A stretch of 64,000 bases of DNA from Epiperipatus broadwayi (GCA_028023455.1 JAQFVV010000014.1:4890280-4954279), one strand, 5' to 3'. Counted from the first letter of the stretch, positions 46,001 through 58,198 are shown. Notes: generated by a model from the sequence alone, not told the origin. Translations and numbers: made by a program.

Positions 46001-46692
46001 TGCAAGGTATGCATAAATGTGGACAACAGAGACATAATTTTTTATTCATCAGGAGGAACCCTCTTACCTTTGTGCATACCACGGAAAGGCCGTCCCATTA
46101 CAATATATATATATATATATATGGTGTAGTTGAGATGAGAAAGGTAGTCATAAAAAGCAAAAATTCAAAATGTCTTAAACGTTTATCATTGATCATATAA
46201 TTCAATAAATTATTAATATTAATTATACTATTTCTTAAGTGTTTACCCAGAATCACATTCAAATAATAGGGTATAATAGCATTAAGTTTCAAACTGCAAT
46301 CTTTAAAATGTATTTAAGATTTAGATACATATTTAAATAATGGATTAAACACAAGTATAAATCTAATTATATTTTACAAATAGATGGGTCAATTTAATCA
46401 CATATATAGGCAAATAAAAACAAATTAATACTATCTTTGTCGGTAATAGTAATTGCAACTTTTTACAAACAAAAACTATTTTAAAAGAATACAAAAAATA
46501 ATTGCATCAAAATTAATTGATGAAAATTTTTCACAAATATGTAATAAAAACTATAATTTAAAGAAAAGCAGGAAATTAAACAAACTATTTCTTAAAAAAT
46601 AAATAATTGATTTTGACATAAATTATATCAATATAATATAAACGTTAAAGCTATTCAGTTTTACTACAGCATGCATTATAACTTTATCTTAC
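43031..46692. other. Unassigned sequence 3' of the dynein exon
   Basis: This should be dynein intron or downstream sequence if the gene continues leftward, but I found no further exon. Near 44690-44760 a plus-strand reading, KYAVLNARRMSWRKAHH, weakly resembles the start of a LINE endonuclease (LNARSI..K). Near 45868-45908 AAACCC...AGGGGAT pairs with ATCCCTGGGTTT as a bulged hairpin. TA runs lie at 44191, 45328 and 46105, and a G run at 44142. Confidence 0.35.
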
Positions 46693-46795
46693 CTCTGTCT
46701 AAATCTTCACCAACAGAACCAGGTCCTTGCTCTTGATATCGTTTAAGAAACTCAGCTAAATTAAATCTAAAATCTTTGATTTCATGAATAGTAAT
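46693..46795 (-). CDS. Dynein heavy chain exon (tail region)
   Basis: On the minus strand this 103-bp segment lies between a T-rich acceptor (TTTGTTTATTTTTAG) and a good donor (CAGAG|GTAAGA). It encodes ITIHEIKDFRFNLAEFLKRY, then QEQGPGSVGEDLDR plus one base of a Gly codon. GPGSVGEDLDRG is a signature of the dynein heavy chain tail just before the linker, best known in axonemal (ciliary) isoforms. Heavy chains are 4,000-5,000-residue ATP-driven motors that move along microtubules. The exon starts in phase 0, exactly matching the end phase of the exon at 52377-52493. The next exon to the left was not found, so the gene leaves the readable part or has a long intron. The isoform cannot be told from 73 residues. 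Confidence 0.8.
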
Positions 46796-46960
46796 CTAAA
46801 AATAAACAAATTTTTATATTTGAGTTTAAATAGAATAATTCGAAAACTAAATTATTACAAAAATATTTTTGACATTATTATGGAAAATAGTAAAACAATA
46901 TATTTATATTATTCAACGCCAAACGAACACAAATAAAGATGTCTCCCCTCTCTCTACCAT

Positions 46961-47172
<212 letters not shown>

Positions 47173-50100
47173 CAATATTTAACAAATTAATGGATTTTCT
47201 TCAATTGAAAATAATGATAAATAGTTGCTATAATTTGGGGGAAATATATTTCTTAATTTCAAATAAGTTGCTGATATGTTTTCTATAAATTATTATAAAA
47301 TAATTATTTTCTTCACTACCAGAAAGGATATTTATAAATTTCAAGGATATGAATTTTATCTCGTCTTCAATTATAAAATGAAACATATTTTTATAATGAT
47401 ATTTCAGCTCAAATATGCTTCTTACAAACTTGCTGCTAAAGAAATAAATTTTTGATTTAAAAAAGTGATGAAGATCGTTTTACTATGGATAATAAACTTT
47501 GCTTTATCAGTGATATGATCAAAATTATTGACCTCATGGATTAAAAATCAAAAAATTAATGAATTCTTTTTATATCTCAAATTAAGGAAGTACTGAACGC
47601 TAAATTTTTGGATAAAATGATAAAATATGTTTACACGAATTAAATTCCAACTTATAATGAATTATAAACGTGTATTCGATGCTTAAGAAATTGCATTAAG
47701 GATTGTCCACTTTATGAACAATATTCAAAGGATAATGGATTATAAAGAAATATTAAATGCTATTCCTGAATTACGGATTCTTTGAACAAATATTGGATGT
47801 AATAAATGACCAAGTTATAAGCAATTTTAAGAATGGATTAGTGGATTAATAAGCACACTATATGAAGTGTAATACTTTTTGTGCTATTTCCAGAAAGGAT
47901 GATATTAGGGAAATGGATTGAGAAATAAACCAGATGGATTATTTAATGTGCTTTCTACTATCTTAATTAATTAATAGTATAGTTGCTTGTTGATGTAATG
48001 AAGTTTATCAGTTATTACAGTATTCAGATAAAGGTAATATTTTATTTAATATCATTATTATTTTTGAGATTAAAACAGATTAAAGTAATTTATTTTAGGA
48101 TTGGGTTGTACAAATGTAAATAGTTATCAAACTTATATTAAACGCTACATTTGCCAATGCTAATAATGCTTATGAGTTTTTAACATTTCAACCTCAAAGT
48201 AGTTAAGTTGAGTTGATTATCTTTGTGTAGATGAGTAAATCTCTAAGGGATATTTTATATATCACTCATACTTGTTAGTATTATTTTTTTTACAGTTATT
48301 CAGAGTATAACAAAGCAGCCTAATGATTTAATTATATTTGTGTTAGCAAAGTAACACTCCTGATGTTCAAGCCTACAATTAAATCTAGTAAAGGATCTTG
48401 AGGAAAAAATAAATAAGCCCAATGTGGTAAAATATCATTTAGATATGCTAAGCATTAATTGGTACTTCCTTACCTTAAAAGAGTAAAAACTTCTTTACTG
48501 TTCATAAATCAGGTTGGTAAATAATTCCTTGGTTAGTAAAACAAATTACTTAAGAACATCAATAAGATGTTTATATTTTATGATTATAATAATTATTAAC
48601 TTCCAGTGTTAAATTGAGGATTATTTTGCGAAATAGTAATACAACCTATTCCTATTTCATGTGAGTGTCTTAAACACTGTCTGACAACACACATGATATA
48701 TCCTGAGTTCAAATTAATTTAGGAATCAAACAGTAATGTTTATCAAATGTGTTATATAATTTTTTTTGTTATTATTTGTTCTTGATTTTTATATTTTGCA
48801 ATAAAGTAATTGTTAATTTTAATATTTCTCTTTGTCATTCTTAAGAAATATTATCATTGACATTCATGATATTAAAGGTCATATTTGAAATAACTTATAT
48901 CGACTGAATATATCATTATTGAGGTTAATGCTATCTGAAACATAAAATAATAATGGATATGATAGTGTATTTAAAACCCTTTTATACTGTCACATCCTAG
49001 AATGCATAACCCACTTGATATCTGTTCATCTATTAGATAACTCTGAGATAAATTATTATTCAACCCTATATTTAAATTTTCTAGCCTTAGTTTTAGGAAA
49101 CACAGATTAAATTACTATATGCTTAAAATAAGAAACATTATTTGCAAAAATTTTATTGTTAAATAAAATAAGAGTAAGAATACACATATTTTGTAATACA
49201 TTGAGAAATTAATTAATTTTTTTTATTACATGTGAATGATTATTAGAGTCTAGAATAATTATAGCTCATGTGGAAATAGATAAAACTTGTATAAATAATA
49301 ATTGCAAATCAAACGAGATATAGTAAAAACCTTTCTTTCATTTTTACCTAAATAACATTTTCCACATTACTGACTTTGGTTGGTTAGTTGGTTTCAATAT
49401 ATATATATAAGGATACTGAGTATCAAAAGTGCGTTAAAATTTTAATAATATTTTCAATGTTCTCTTTTTAATATATATTGTTTTTAATTTATTACATTTC
49501 AGTTTTCAGTGGTGGAATTGTTAGAATTATTTACATTTCATACTTGATTTACAAAGTTTATATTCAGTTGCATGTAAATGCTTTCACGTGATCAATCTTA
49601 GTTTCTCTTTCATGAGGTAAATTCTTTATACAATTTTTAACTGAGAAGTCAAAATAAATATTCTTCTAAAAGTAAGTCACCATCATGATATGTGATATTG
49701 TGTTAAATGTAATGTCTAAAGAAGAAATCAATCATATAAATTATTTATCCAGAAGCAATCTGATTTTTTTAATCATAATTAATGAATTGTTCTATTTTAA
49801 CTACAGAAAGTCCATAAAAGGTCATTTTGCATTTGCCATTATTTTTGATAGATTTTTTTTTGGGGGGGGGGGGAATTTTAAAATGTCACAATCTATATGT
49901 TATGATCTTTCTTCACAGCTTTTATCTTCTCATCTTTATACTAATATCCCTTTTTGTGTTTAATCTTTAAAAATAATATTTAGTCTTGATATATATATTT
50001 TCTGTTAGTAAAAAATATTAACCAAATTTGTTGAACTTTCATTTTGGTGTTCCGTGTCCATTTTCCTTTTGGATTAATGTTTTTCAAAAAAAAAATTGTT

Positions 50101-50475
50101 TTATTTTTTTTTTTTTCTTAAAAAAATCCAAATGTTGGAGTATCTTTTTATTTTTGTCTATGTAACCAAATTTATCCATTTTAGATTAGAAATTTCCAAT
50201 AAGAACTTTTAATTTTTTATATACATAATCAAACAACATTCATTATGAAGATATCAGAAAATTATTTTACTTCTTTATTAAAATGAAAACTTGATGTGGC
50301 ATAAACCTGAATTATTTGCATTTGATCTTTTTACTAATATTAAATAACTATTCATGCCACTTTGTGTAATAAATCACCATTCTGAATATTTATAATGATC
50401 ACTTATGCTGCTAATATTTGTGCCTTTATAAGAAAAATTAATTAAGTATCCTTCTGAGTTCTTTTTCTATCTTTA
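47173..50475. other. Dynein intron, unassigned AT-rich sequence
   Basis: It contains a TA run at 49400 and a T8-G12 homopolymer junction at 49853-49873. No exon or element was recognised. Confidence 0.5.
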
Positions 50476-50481
50476 TGAAAT

Positions 50482-51800
50482 TGGTTGTTTTACAATAGCA
50501 TGTTGAAACCACCGGAGGGTGTTATTTCTGGGATAGTGCACAGAAATATGCCGTTTAGGTGGCCTACCACTGCTAAGCCTAGAAATATGGGGTGGCTGCT
50601 TGTGTCTATTTATACACTAATGCACAGAAACATGACATTGAATCTGCTGCAGAAGCTATCGTGTCAGCTTACAGCTCAGATTTGTGCTAAGCATTTTCGA
50701 TGTGCGATCACATTTCACTTTTGGCTACAGTATCAGGTGAGGGTATCTGGAATTTCGATTGTCAAAACTATTTTAATATTCATTAAGACCACCTCCCCCT
50801 CTAACTGCCATCTTTTAGGAATGTCTACTAACAATTATCAGCAGAGTCTCATGTTTCCCTAGCCCCCATTTCCTGCTCAAAAAATTCGGCAAGTGTAGGT
50901 TCCAGTGCGATTCGGATGAAATCATGCTCTAAGTCCCGCTTCTGCGAGAACAACGGAAAGCTTCATCGAATGGCTGAAATCGGAAAACTTGCTGCGAATG
51001 TCAAAGATTCTCTGACTGCTGCTGCTGGAAACAGGTTATCAAACAAAAGAGCTTTGAAGCTGCATGTGTGCTGTTCCTGAACAGCCCTAAAAGTTGCTTT
51101 TAATTGCCATAAATATATTTATGTGGTTTTTGGTAATTATGGTAAAAAGTTGGTCAACCTTTGAGTCAGAGCGTTACGTTCGCTTAGTAATTGTAACCAC
51201 TCACCCCCACCACCTTTCCCAAAGTTGGACCTTTTGGTCGTAAATGTTTGGTACTATTAAATTGAAATCGATTTGGTACTTGTAATTTATTATAAAACAA
51301 CAAAAATATAAAAAAGAAAAGAAGCTGATTTTGTCGTAGAATACCTGACCACCATCATTAAAAAAAATGTAAGTAATGAGAAAGAATAAAAAGTAACTAC
51401 TTTTTAAAATTCATTTCGATTGATGTACCTTTTTTTTTTTTTTTGTTTTCGTTCCAAAAATTGTTATTTGATAGATAGTAGTTTTGGTTAAATGTGATCA
51501 ACAAAATCAAAAACATACATATAAAAAAAAAAAAGAATTCCTGCCCCCCCCCCCCCCCAATATAAGTAATGAAAAGAATAACAAAAAAAAATTAAGTACT
51601 TTTTTAAATTCAATTTTTTGATTTCGGCATATTTTTTTTTGTTGTTGTTGTTGCATATTCCAAAATTTATTTGATATTAATTTACTTTGAAATGTGATAA
51701 TAAACAAACCCAGTGGCGGCCCCATAAACATTATATTTATCTTTATTTACAAACAAAGCCCGCCCTCTGACGGTTTCAACATGCTATTGTAAAACAACCA
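50482..51800. mobile_element. 1.3-kb DNA transposon-like element with perfect 29-bp terminal inverted repeats
   Basis: The left end 50482-50510 (starts TGGTTGTTTTACAATAGCAT) and the right end 51772-51800 are identical in reverse complement over all 29 bp, with partial match for another ~11 bp. The element is flanked by a 6-bp direct repeat TGAAAT (50476-50481 and 51801-51806). If the ends are set one base in, it is an 8-bp repeat with one mismatch (ATGAAATT/ATGAAATC), which would fit hAT-type elements. The left 600 bp is clearly GC-richer than the intron around it. The right part holds two diverged copies of an internal ~145-bp segment (51366-51510 and 51562-51705), a C run (51545) and the word CAGTGGCGGCC (51712). 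A 125-codon frame from 50485 has no recognisable transposase motif. It sits in the dynein intron. Confidence 0.85.
51366..51705. repeat. Internal ~145-bp duplication of the 1.3-kb element
   Basis: Both copies run GTAAGTAATGAGAAAGAATA or ATAAGTAATGAAAAGAATAA, then AGTACTTTTT.AAATTCA, a long T run, TTCCAAAA..TTATTTGATA and AATGTGAT. The spacing is 196 bp. Confidence 0.75.
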
Positions 51801-51806
51801 TGAAAT

Positions 51807-52376
51807 CTAATGGGCTCCATTTACTATTATATAGTTCTTTTTTCAATTGATGCAGTTTTTTTTCATTTGAAAGTGATGTATAGTTACATAACACCAAGTA
51901 AAACATTATTATTGAAGAGTAACCTAGGTGTATAAATTACATTTCTTAGTACTTTTAAATTAAAGTAAATATATTTTAAACAGTTAATTTTTAAATTTGG
52001 CTTCCTTTTTTTTTATAATAAAAATTAATATCAAAACTTTCTCTTGTAGTTTTTCATAATAAAGTAGAAGAGATAAAAAATAAACATGTTCTCACATCAA
52101 AAGCAGACATAATAATACACTTTTTTTTTGTAATTTTAAACACAATTTTTAGATTATTTAACAAATTATACTGTTTTAATATTTAGTGCAAAATAAAATA
52201 AGATTGGTTGTTTACTTTATAAGATTATTCATGTTCATATAAATTGCTTATACTAATATGTCATTTCATTAAAAGAGGTATTTTTTTTAAAAAAAATATA
52301 TGTATAACTTATATTTAGGACCTCTGTATTTTGATCTGATAAATGAACAAGTGCAAGCATAAATATAGAAAATTAC
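51807..52376. other. Dynein intron, unassigned AT-rich sequence
   Basis: I see nothing besides A and T runs. Confidence 0.5.
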
Positions 52377-52493
52377 CTGAGTAAAAGTCTGCTTAACACC
52401 TGTAAGTTGAACATTAACCATTTTGGTCTCCCAGAGTGAATCCTTCCACAATTTTTCTATTTCATTAACCAAATTTAAGTCTTCTGGTGAAAC
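52377..52493 (-). CDS. Dynein heavy chain exon (tail region, upstream of the 46.7-kb exon)
   Basis: On the minus strand 117 bp (39 codons, phase 0 to phase 0) encode VSPEDLNLVNEIEKLWKDSL, then WETKMVNVQLTGVKQTFTQ. The donor is ACTCAG|GTAATT. The acceptor AG is preceded by an unusual (TA)n run rather than a pyrimidine tract. Joined across a 5,581-bp intron to the 46.7-kb exon it gives a smooth reading (TFTQ then ITIHEIKDF) typical of the helical dynein tail. The codon phase agreement between the two exons is strong support for both. The exon upstream of this one was not found in 52.5-64 kb. Confidence 0.75.
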
Positions 52494-53394
52494 CTTATAT
52501 ATATATATATATTAATCATTAGCACATAATAATAGTGTGTATGTGATTATATTAAATTTTTAAAAAAATCATAAATTAAAGAAGGAGAAGTAAATGTAAA
52601 AATAAATATGAAATGATTATTTACTAAAAACTAAGATTGATTTGTATAATATAAGACTAATTATATAACTAAGATTGACAGTTGTCTTTATATACCTTCA
52701 AAAAAACACCATGATTGACATGTATTTACTCAAAATATTAAAAATGTTTTTTTTTTACATTTAAATTATAACTTAGTATATATATGATTTATATAAATGC
52801 ATGTGTATGTAAATGAAACATATATGTACAAAAATAACAAAAATTTATTTTAAAAATTATAAATTATAAATAGACAGAATAAATTTAATTAATTATATAA
52901 GATTTATTAAGAGATATTTTTTAGCTTCTTAGTAATTAAAAATAAAAGTGTTTATAAAAAGAGTGAAAAACTTGAGTCTGCGTTAAAATTATTTTTGCGT
53001 TGATCACCTAAGAGAACATCTTGACTTTAAAAAAAAATCTTGTCACAGTAAATTATAATCTGTACTTTTTAATATTAGTAGCTGGATGATTCATTATATG
53101 GAAAAGACAAAATATATTAAATCATGCAATTAGGCAAGTGAGTTCTTAGAAACAACTATTAGTTTCTGATTGTGTATTTTTGTTTGCTATTGTCCATTTG
53201 AGAAAAGTGTATAAAATAAAAAAAAGGCAAATCAATTCTATGAAATCCTTATAGAAATTTTATGAAATTAAAATTCATGAGTATAAAAAAGCATCAAATC
53301 ATATGACATATTTCTAATAAGTTCTCCATTTTTGTTACTATCTTGCAGAAAGTAAGTGAAAGAAAATAAATTGTGAATTGATTTGAACATTTTT
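52494..53394. other. Unassigned AT-rich sequence upstream of the dynein exon
   Basis: A short TA run lies directly at the splice acceptor (52497-52512). No exon was found. Confidence 0.5.
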
Positions 53395-55060
53395 CTTTAA
53401 AAAACAACAAGTATTAATTGGAAATAATAAAACCCACTTTGTGTAATAGTAGAATCTTTTACATCGTTTAAACATTTACATACATGTATATAACAGTCAC
53501 AAAGTATAAATAACTCCAATGAGAGAAATGAGAAAAAAACGGCTATAGAAATGAGTTTTGCAATAATTATACAAACTAATCTGTTAACCATAAATATGTC
53601 ACATATAGAAGATAGTAATGCAATTTCTGTTTGATATTTTACAGTGCTGCCTTTTGATTTCTTCAACAAATTTTTTTCCTGAAATAATTCAGTAATATGT
53701 TTGGTTATACACCATCTCATATATTCTAATCTCTCCACATGTTTGCAATGAAAACAATCAATTTACAACTTCTTTAGATTGACTTTAAGATCATCCTTGA
53801 AGTGATCCATCTCTCCCTTGAAGACCATGCTCAAACTCACTATAATACACCCTTTTAAGGAAAATTTTGCATTGTTGATTTGTTTTACATGTCCAATCCA
53901 ACACAGTTGAGATTTTGCAATAGTGAATCCTGTAGTATAACATCTAGCATATTGATTGATTTATCACATTGCAGTTATATTTTTAAAATTTTACAGAGCA
54001 TCATTAAATGAAATTTTTATAATGCTTTTGTACTATATCAATAGGATATCCAAATCTCACTTCTATATAATAAATTAAGTAACGATTCTATATACAGCTA
54101 ACATAGTTGCAATAGTTATTTCCCTGTGATATAATACTCTATCATTTAACTTGTTAAAATCATTAGTAGCCTATTTAAGTCTGTGTTGTACCTTAACATC
54201 CAAGTCCACTTTTCTATTTATAAAACTACCAAGGTATTTAAATTAGTTTACATTATCAAGGTGATAGCTGTCCAAGCTAAAAATTGCTGAGGGTTTTTCA
54301 GATTATGTCACTGGATGACAAAAAGCTTGAATATTTTAAACATTAAGTAATAAACCAAACTTTTTATATATTACATTCAAAACATTATACACATTCTGTA
54401 AATATTGTTTTTAACTAGCGAAAATAGCACAACTATCAGCATATTGTATTCCACATTCCAAGATATTCATGCTTTTGCTTTTAGTCAACTCAAATTAAAA
54501 ATTCTACCATCAAATCTGTATCACATCTTCATTCTTTCATTAAGCCACCTATAAAAAGTTATAAAGACAATTGTAATAAAAATTGAAAACAATGTTGGAG
54601 CAAATACATATCTTTGTACAATATCAGTTTTCATTGCAAATATCTCAAATTTTCCACCAATAAAAATAACACTTCCTCTCATTACAGCACCCAAAAACTG
54701 TACAACAAAAACAAATTTTGAAGGACAAATAATTCTACCAATGCTATAAACCTACAAAATTAACTGAATCATAAACTTTAACTAAAGCAATATATAAATC
54801 ACTCTTTGGCTCCTGATACTTTTCTGGCATTTGTTTGGCAACAAAAACTATGTCTCTAGTGCTCTTGATTCTCTAAGACAATATTTAATCTCTGATAATT
54901 ATTTATCTATATCCAAAAGCAACCTATTCAATAAAATCCTTAAAAGTGTCTCTGCTGTAGTGAATAATAATGATATTCTGTAATAATTACTGCAGTATTT
55001 ATTGCCTTTGTTTTTATAAATTGGAATAGAAGCATCTTTAAAATCAGATGGCACAATTTT
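53395..55060 (-). pseudogene. LINE RT and C-terminal remnant, copy 2 of a two-copy family
   Basis: The minus-strand reading, with stops, begins near 55050-54600 with GGKFEIFAMKTDIVQRYVFA, then PTLFSIF and a DGRIFNL stretch. It reaches a degenerate motif C, CGIQYADSCAIFAS (near 54450-54400), then FKYLGSFINRKVDLDVKVQH (near 54240-54180) and NKLNDRVLYHREITIATMLA. A later frame (53738-53397, 113 aa) has the WRxLV-like RWCITKHITELFQ and the final Cys region typical after the RT. This is one LINE over 1.6 kb. The copy at 39.1-40.3 kb is a shorter relative in the same orientation. Neither has an intact frame. Confidence 0.8.
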
Positions 55061-57056
55061 ATAGATCCATATATATATACATTTGTGAGGGCAGGTTACA
55101 AGCTTGCTCCAAACAAACCATGATTACTCATATCACTGATAATGCCCATGCCTAACTTATACTTAGCTCAAATAATAAATTTTAATTGATACAGAGATAG
55201 TATACATGTTAATCTACACATAATTTGATGTGGTTATGTGATATATATATATTTAACAAATAATAAAAGGTTAAATTTGTGAGAAAATATTTCTTTTTTC
55301 TCCTGTCACATATATAAATAGTTAGTGAAAATGCACAAAATTGAATACTTTAAAAAAAAATACAAATATATATATATATATTTCAACCTATAATGAATTT
55401 GCCTCTATTGTCTTATGTGTCACTAGTCTAAACAGTATAATGACATGGACTAACATTTACCAATTTTGGAAATGAACAGAGGTCAAAGTAGTCGCTATGC
55501 AAACAAGCATGAGAACAAAATGATAATTTATTACATCACTTTAAATCGATTGTCAATAATTTAATACACTAAACAACAGGAATTACACAAGATACAAAAA
55601 AATCTAATTTTTTTTTTACTTGCATGATCTTCGCAAATCAGTTACATGCTAAAAAAAAAAAGACAAGATCAAATAAAAGAAAAAACGTTTCTAGAATACA
55701 AGAGAAATCTGATGTGTCATTGCAGAAAATTGCTATTTTCAGACATATAATTTCCATATTATACCATAATAAAAAAAAGAAATATGTAAAGCAAAAACGA
55801 ATAAAGGATTTCACCTAAGTGAATAAAGTCAGAAATCCATTTTAAACATATTTTATATCAAGTATTCATAACCATTCTAGTCTAACACGAATCAAAAAAT
55901 ATTAAAAATTGCCAGTATTCAAAACATAATTTTGAAATAATCTTCAATTATGCATGAAACCTATATAATGCCAACTATAGTTAATTTTAAAAAATCATTT
56001 ATAATTAACCATCACATATTTTCTTGCTAAATTGATGTTGTCATGGTTGGATCATTGTTTTCTCTTGCCATGGAAGTGTGAGAATTTCCTTTATCTATTC
56101 TTGAAATGCTGAACAAACACCTTTTGTCAAATATGAAGTACTTACTGATGGATCTGTAGAAAAAAATCGAGTGAGGGCCAAGATAGAACTGTTCTGAGTG
56201 TACAACAAACAGATGCCAATAAACAGCCTGTACTTCATTTAAAGAGAATCTTCTGTAAGACATGAACTACATATATATATAAATGACAAAAATCTGTAAG
56301 ACATGAACTACATATATATGAAGGACTTTTGTCAACTCATCAATTTTAAATCCAATTGATTTAAAGAAATTATAAAATTTTAATTAAATGTTTTAAATCT
56401 TTAATTATTGTTGTAAATTTTTTTTTGTCTCATACTTGGAAATGTACTTTTTGTGTGTGATTTGACTTTTTATGAAAATCAATCTTAAATAGAAGTCAAA
56501 AATAGGGAAGGGATAGTTAATTTTACTTGAAATGTTTTTTGTAAATAAAATCTAGATTAACCTTTTTCCACCCACAGCAACTAACATTAGACCATTTACT
56601 ACCTGATAATAAGGTAAGAACTTTATTATTATTACATTAAATACATACATCTTATCAAGACAGAATTTATATTGCTTATTATATATTGATTAACAATCAT
56701 TATTATTGTTTTTATGCATAAATGACTAAACTTTTTTTGTGAATGGGTTATGCTATCATATGATAAGTTATGCATATATTTTGGAAGATCTCATAAGGAA
56801 TTCTAACTTAGACCAATGGATATAAATTATTATGTAAATAGATACTTCAGTGTAAATTTATATATTAATTATTTAGACTTGTGTTACGTTAAATCAAGCA
56901 TATTTTTCTTTTTTTTATTATATGAATTTTGTAGTTAAATGGGGTCACAAAAATGAATTTCCTTCTAAGAGTCATAGGGATGGTAATGTGAATTTGTTAA
57001 AGTACTGATATGATAGAAGTCCATTGCTGACATTCATAATTATTTGTTTTATATAT
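55061..57056. other. Unassigned AT-rich sequence
   Basis: A 78-codon minus-strand frame at 56027-56263 has mixed composition but no motif I know. A 27-bp phrase, TCTGTAAGACATGAACTACA plus ATATATA, is duplicated at 56251 and 56293. No exon was found. Confidence 0.4.
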
Positions 57057-57206
57057 ATATGAAAAAGAAAAACAAGTTTTATATACGTAAAAACCTGCTA
57101 TCGCTTGTATTAATGATCAATAGATGGAGCATTACCAAGACCTCCAAAGAAGCGTATTCTGTTTACATAAACGTCAGAGTCAATATTCACTGTCTCTTTC
57201 ATTTTG

Positions 57207-57266
57207 CTCCACCCTCAGATCAGCTGATTTCAAGCTGATTTGCTCTCATCAGTGAAGGGATAGGAG
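57207..57266 (-). ncRNA. Type I hammerhead ribozyme, array unit 1
   Basis: Minus strand: stem I 5' strand CTCC-TATC-CCTTCA (57266-57253), core CTGATGA (57252-57246). Stem II is GAGC/GCTT around AAATCA (57245-57232), then GAAA (57231-57228). Stem III is ATCAGCTGAT (57228-57219, palindromic), cleavage base C at 57218, and stem I 3' strand TGAGGG-T-GGAG (57217-57207). All inner stem I pairs form (one G-U) and all consensus core bases are present. Confidence 0.9.
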
Positions 57267-57624
57267 TTATAAAACTAGACCTAAAAACTGACTCCAAGCG
57301 TTTATGCAAAACGTTTCTATCAGTTTGCAAGCATGAATTTTTTAGACATGTTAATGTCTTCAAACTCAGCCTATCAAACAAGATAACTATATGGGTCTGA
57401 TTTCAGTTCAGCTTCTCCATGTAGTAAAATTTTCTGCAATCTATATCATTGCAAGAAAACTTTAAAGGTACATTTATGAAAAAAGAAAAACAAGTTTTAT
57501 ATACGTAAAAACCTGCTATCGCTTGTATTAATGATCAATAGATGGAGCTTTACCAAGACCTCCAAACAAGCGTATTCTGTTTACATATACGTCAGACTCA
57601 ATATTCACTGTCTCTTTCATTTCT

Positions 57625-57684
57625 CTTCACCCTCAGATCAGCTGATTTCAAGCTGATTTGCTCTCATCAGTGAAGGGATAGGAG
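57625..57684 (-). ncRNA. Type I hammerhead ribozyme, array unit 2
   Basis: Same architecture as unit 1: core at 57670-57664, cut after 57636, palindromic stem III. The outer part of stem I reads GAAG instead of GGAG, leaving one mismatch against CTCC. Confidence 0.88.
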
Positions 57685-58039
57685 TTATAAAACTAGACCT
57701 AAAAACTGACTCCAAGCATTTATGCAAAACGTTTCTATCATTGCAAGCATAAATTTTTTAGACACGTTAATGTCTTCAAACTCTGCCTAACAAACAAGAT
57801 AGCTATATGAGTCTGATTTCAGTTCAGCTTCTCTACATAGTAAAAGTTTCTGCAATCTATATCATTGCAAGAAAACTTTAAAGGTACATTTATGAAAAAG
57901 AAAAACAAGTTTTATATACGTAAAATCCTGCTATCACTTGTATTAATGATCAATAGATGGAGCTTTACCATGACCTCCAAACAAGTGTATTCTGTTTACA
58001 TAAACGTCAGAGTCAATATTCACTGTCTCTTTCATTTTG

Positions 58040-58099
58040 CTCCACCCTCAGATCAGATGATTTCAAGCTGATTTGCTCTCATCAGTGAAGGGATAGGAG
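58040..58099 (-). ncRNA. Type I hammerhead ribozyme, array unit 3
   Basis: Core at 58085-58079, GAAA at 58064-58061, cut after 58051. Stem III reads ATCATCTGAT, so it closes as four pairs with a two-base loop and is no longer a perfect palindrome. Stem I matches unit 1. Confidence 0.9.
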
Positions 58100-58198
58100 T
58101 TATAAAACTAGACCTAAAAACTGACTCCAAGCATTTATGTAAAACGTTTCTATCAGTTTGCAAGCATGAATTTTTTAGACACGTTAATGTCTTCAAAC

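Larger units (their letters stand above)
57057..58198 (-). mobile_element. Retrozyme-like tandem array (2.7 units of ~417 bp) with three hammerhead ribozymes
   Basis: Units start at 57057, 57475 and 57891, each with TATGAAAAA.GAAAAACAAG. They are nearly identical (rough estimate mid-90s percent). The third stops at 58198 after TTAATGTCTTCAAAC. Each unit carries one hammerhead ribozyme on the minus strand, with cut sites after plus-strand positions 57218, 57636 and 58051 (spacing 418 and 415). Transcription from the right would therefore yield 415-418-nt monomers. There is no protein frame. The array ends do not coincide with the cut sites. Size, tandem layout and ribozyme type match the retrozymes known from animal genomes. 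Calling it mobile is inference. Confidence 0.88.

Noticed and set aside
50485-50862. 125-codon frame inside the 1.3-kb inverted-repeat element as a transposase
   Set aside because: It starts inside the terminal repeat, shows no catalytic or DNA-binding motif, and is too short.
51545-51560. Long C run as a G-quadruplex or regulatory site
   Set aside because: A single homopolymer run among other homopolymers; replication slippage is sufficient.
57044-58071. Two similar 64-68 codon plus-strand frames
   Set aside because: They repeat only because they lie in duplicated hammerhead units, on the strand opposite the ribozyme; the middle unit does not keep the frame.
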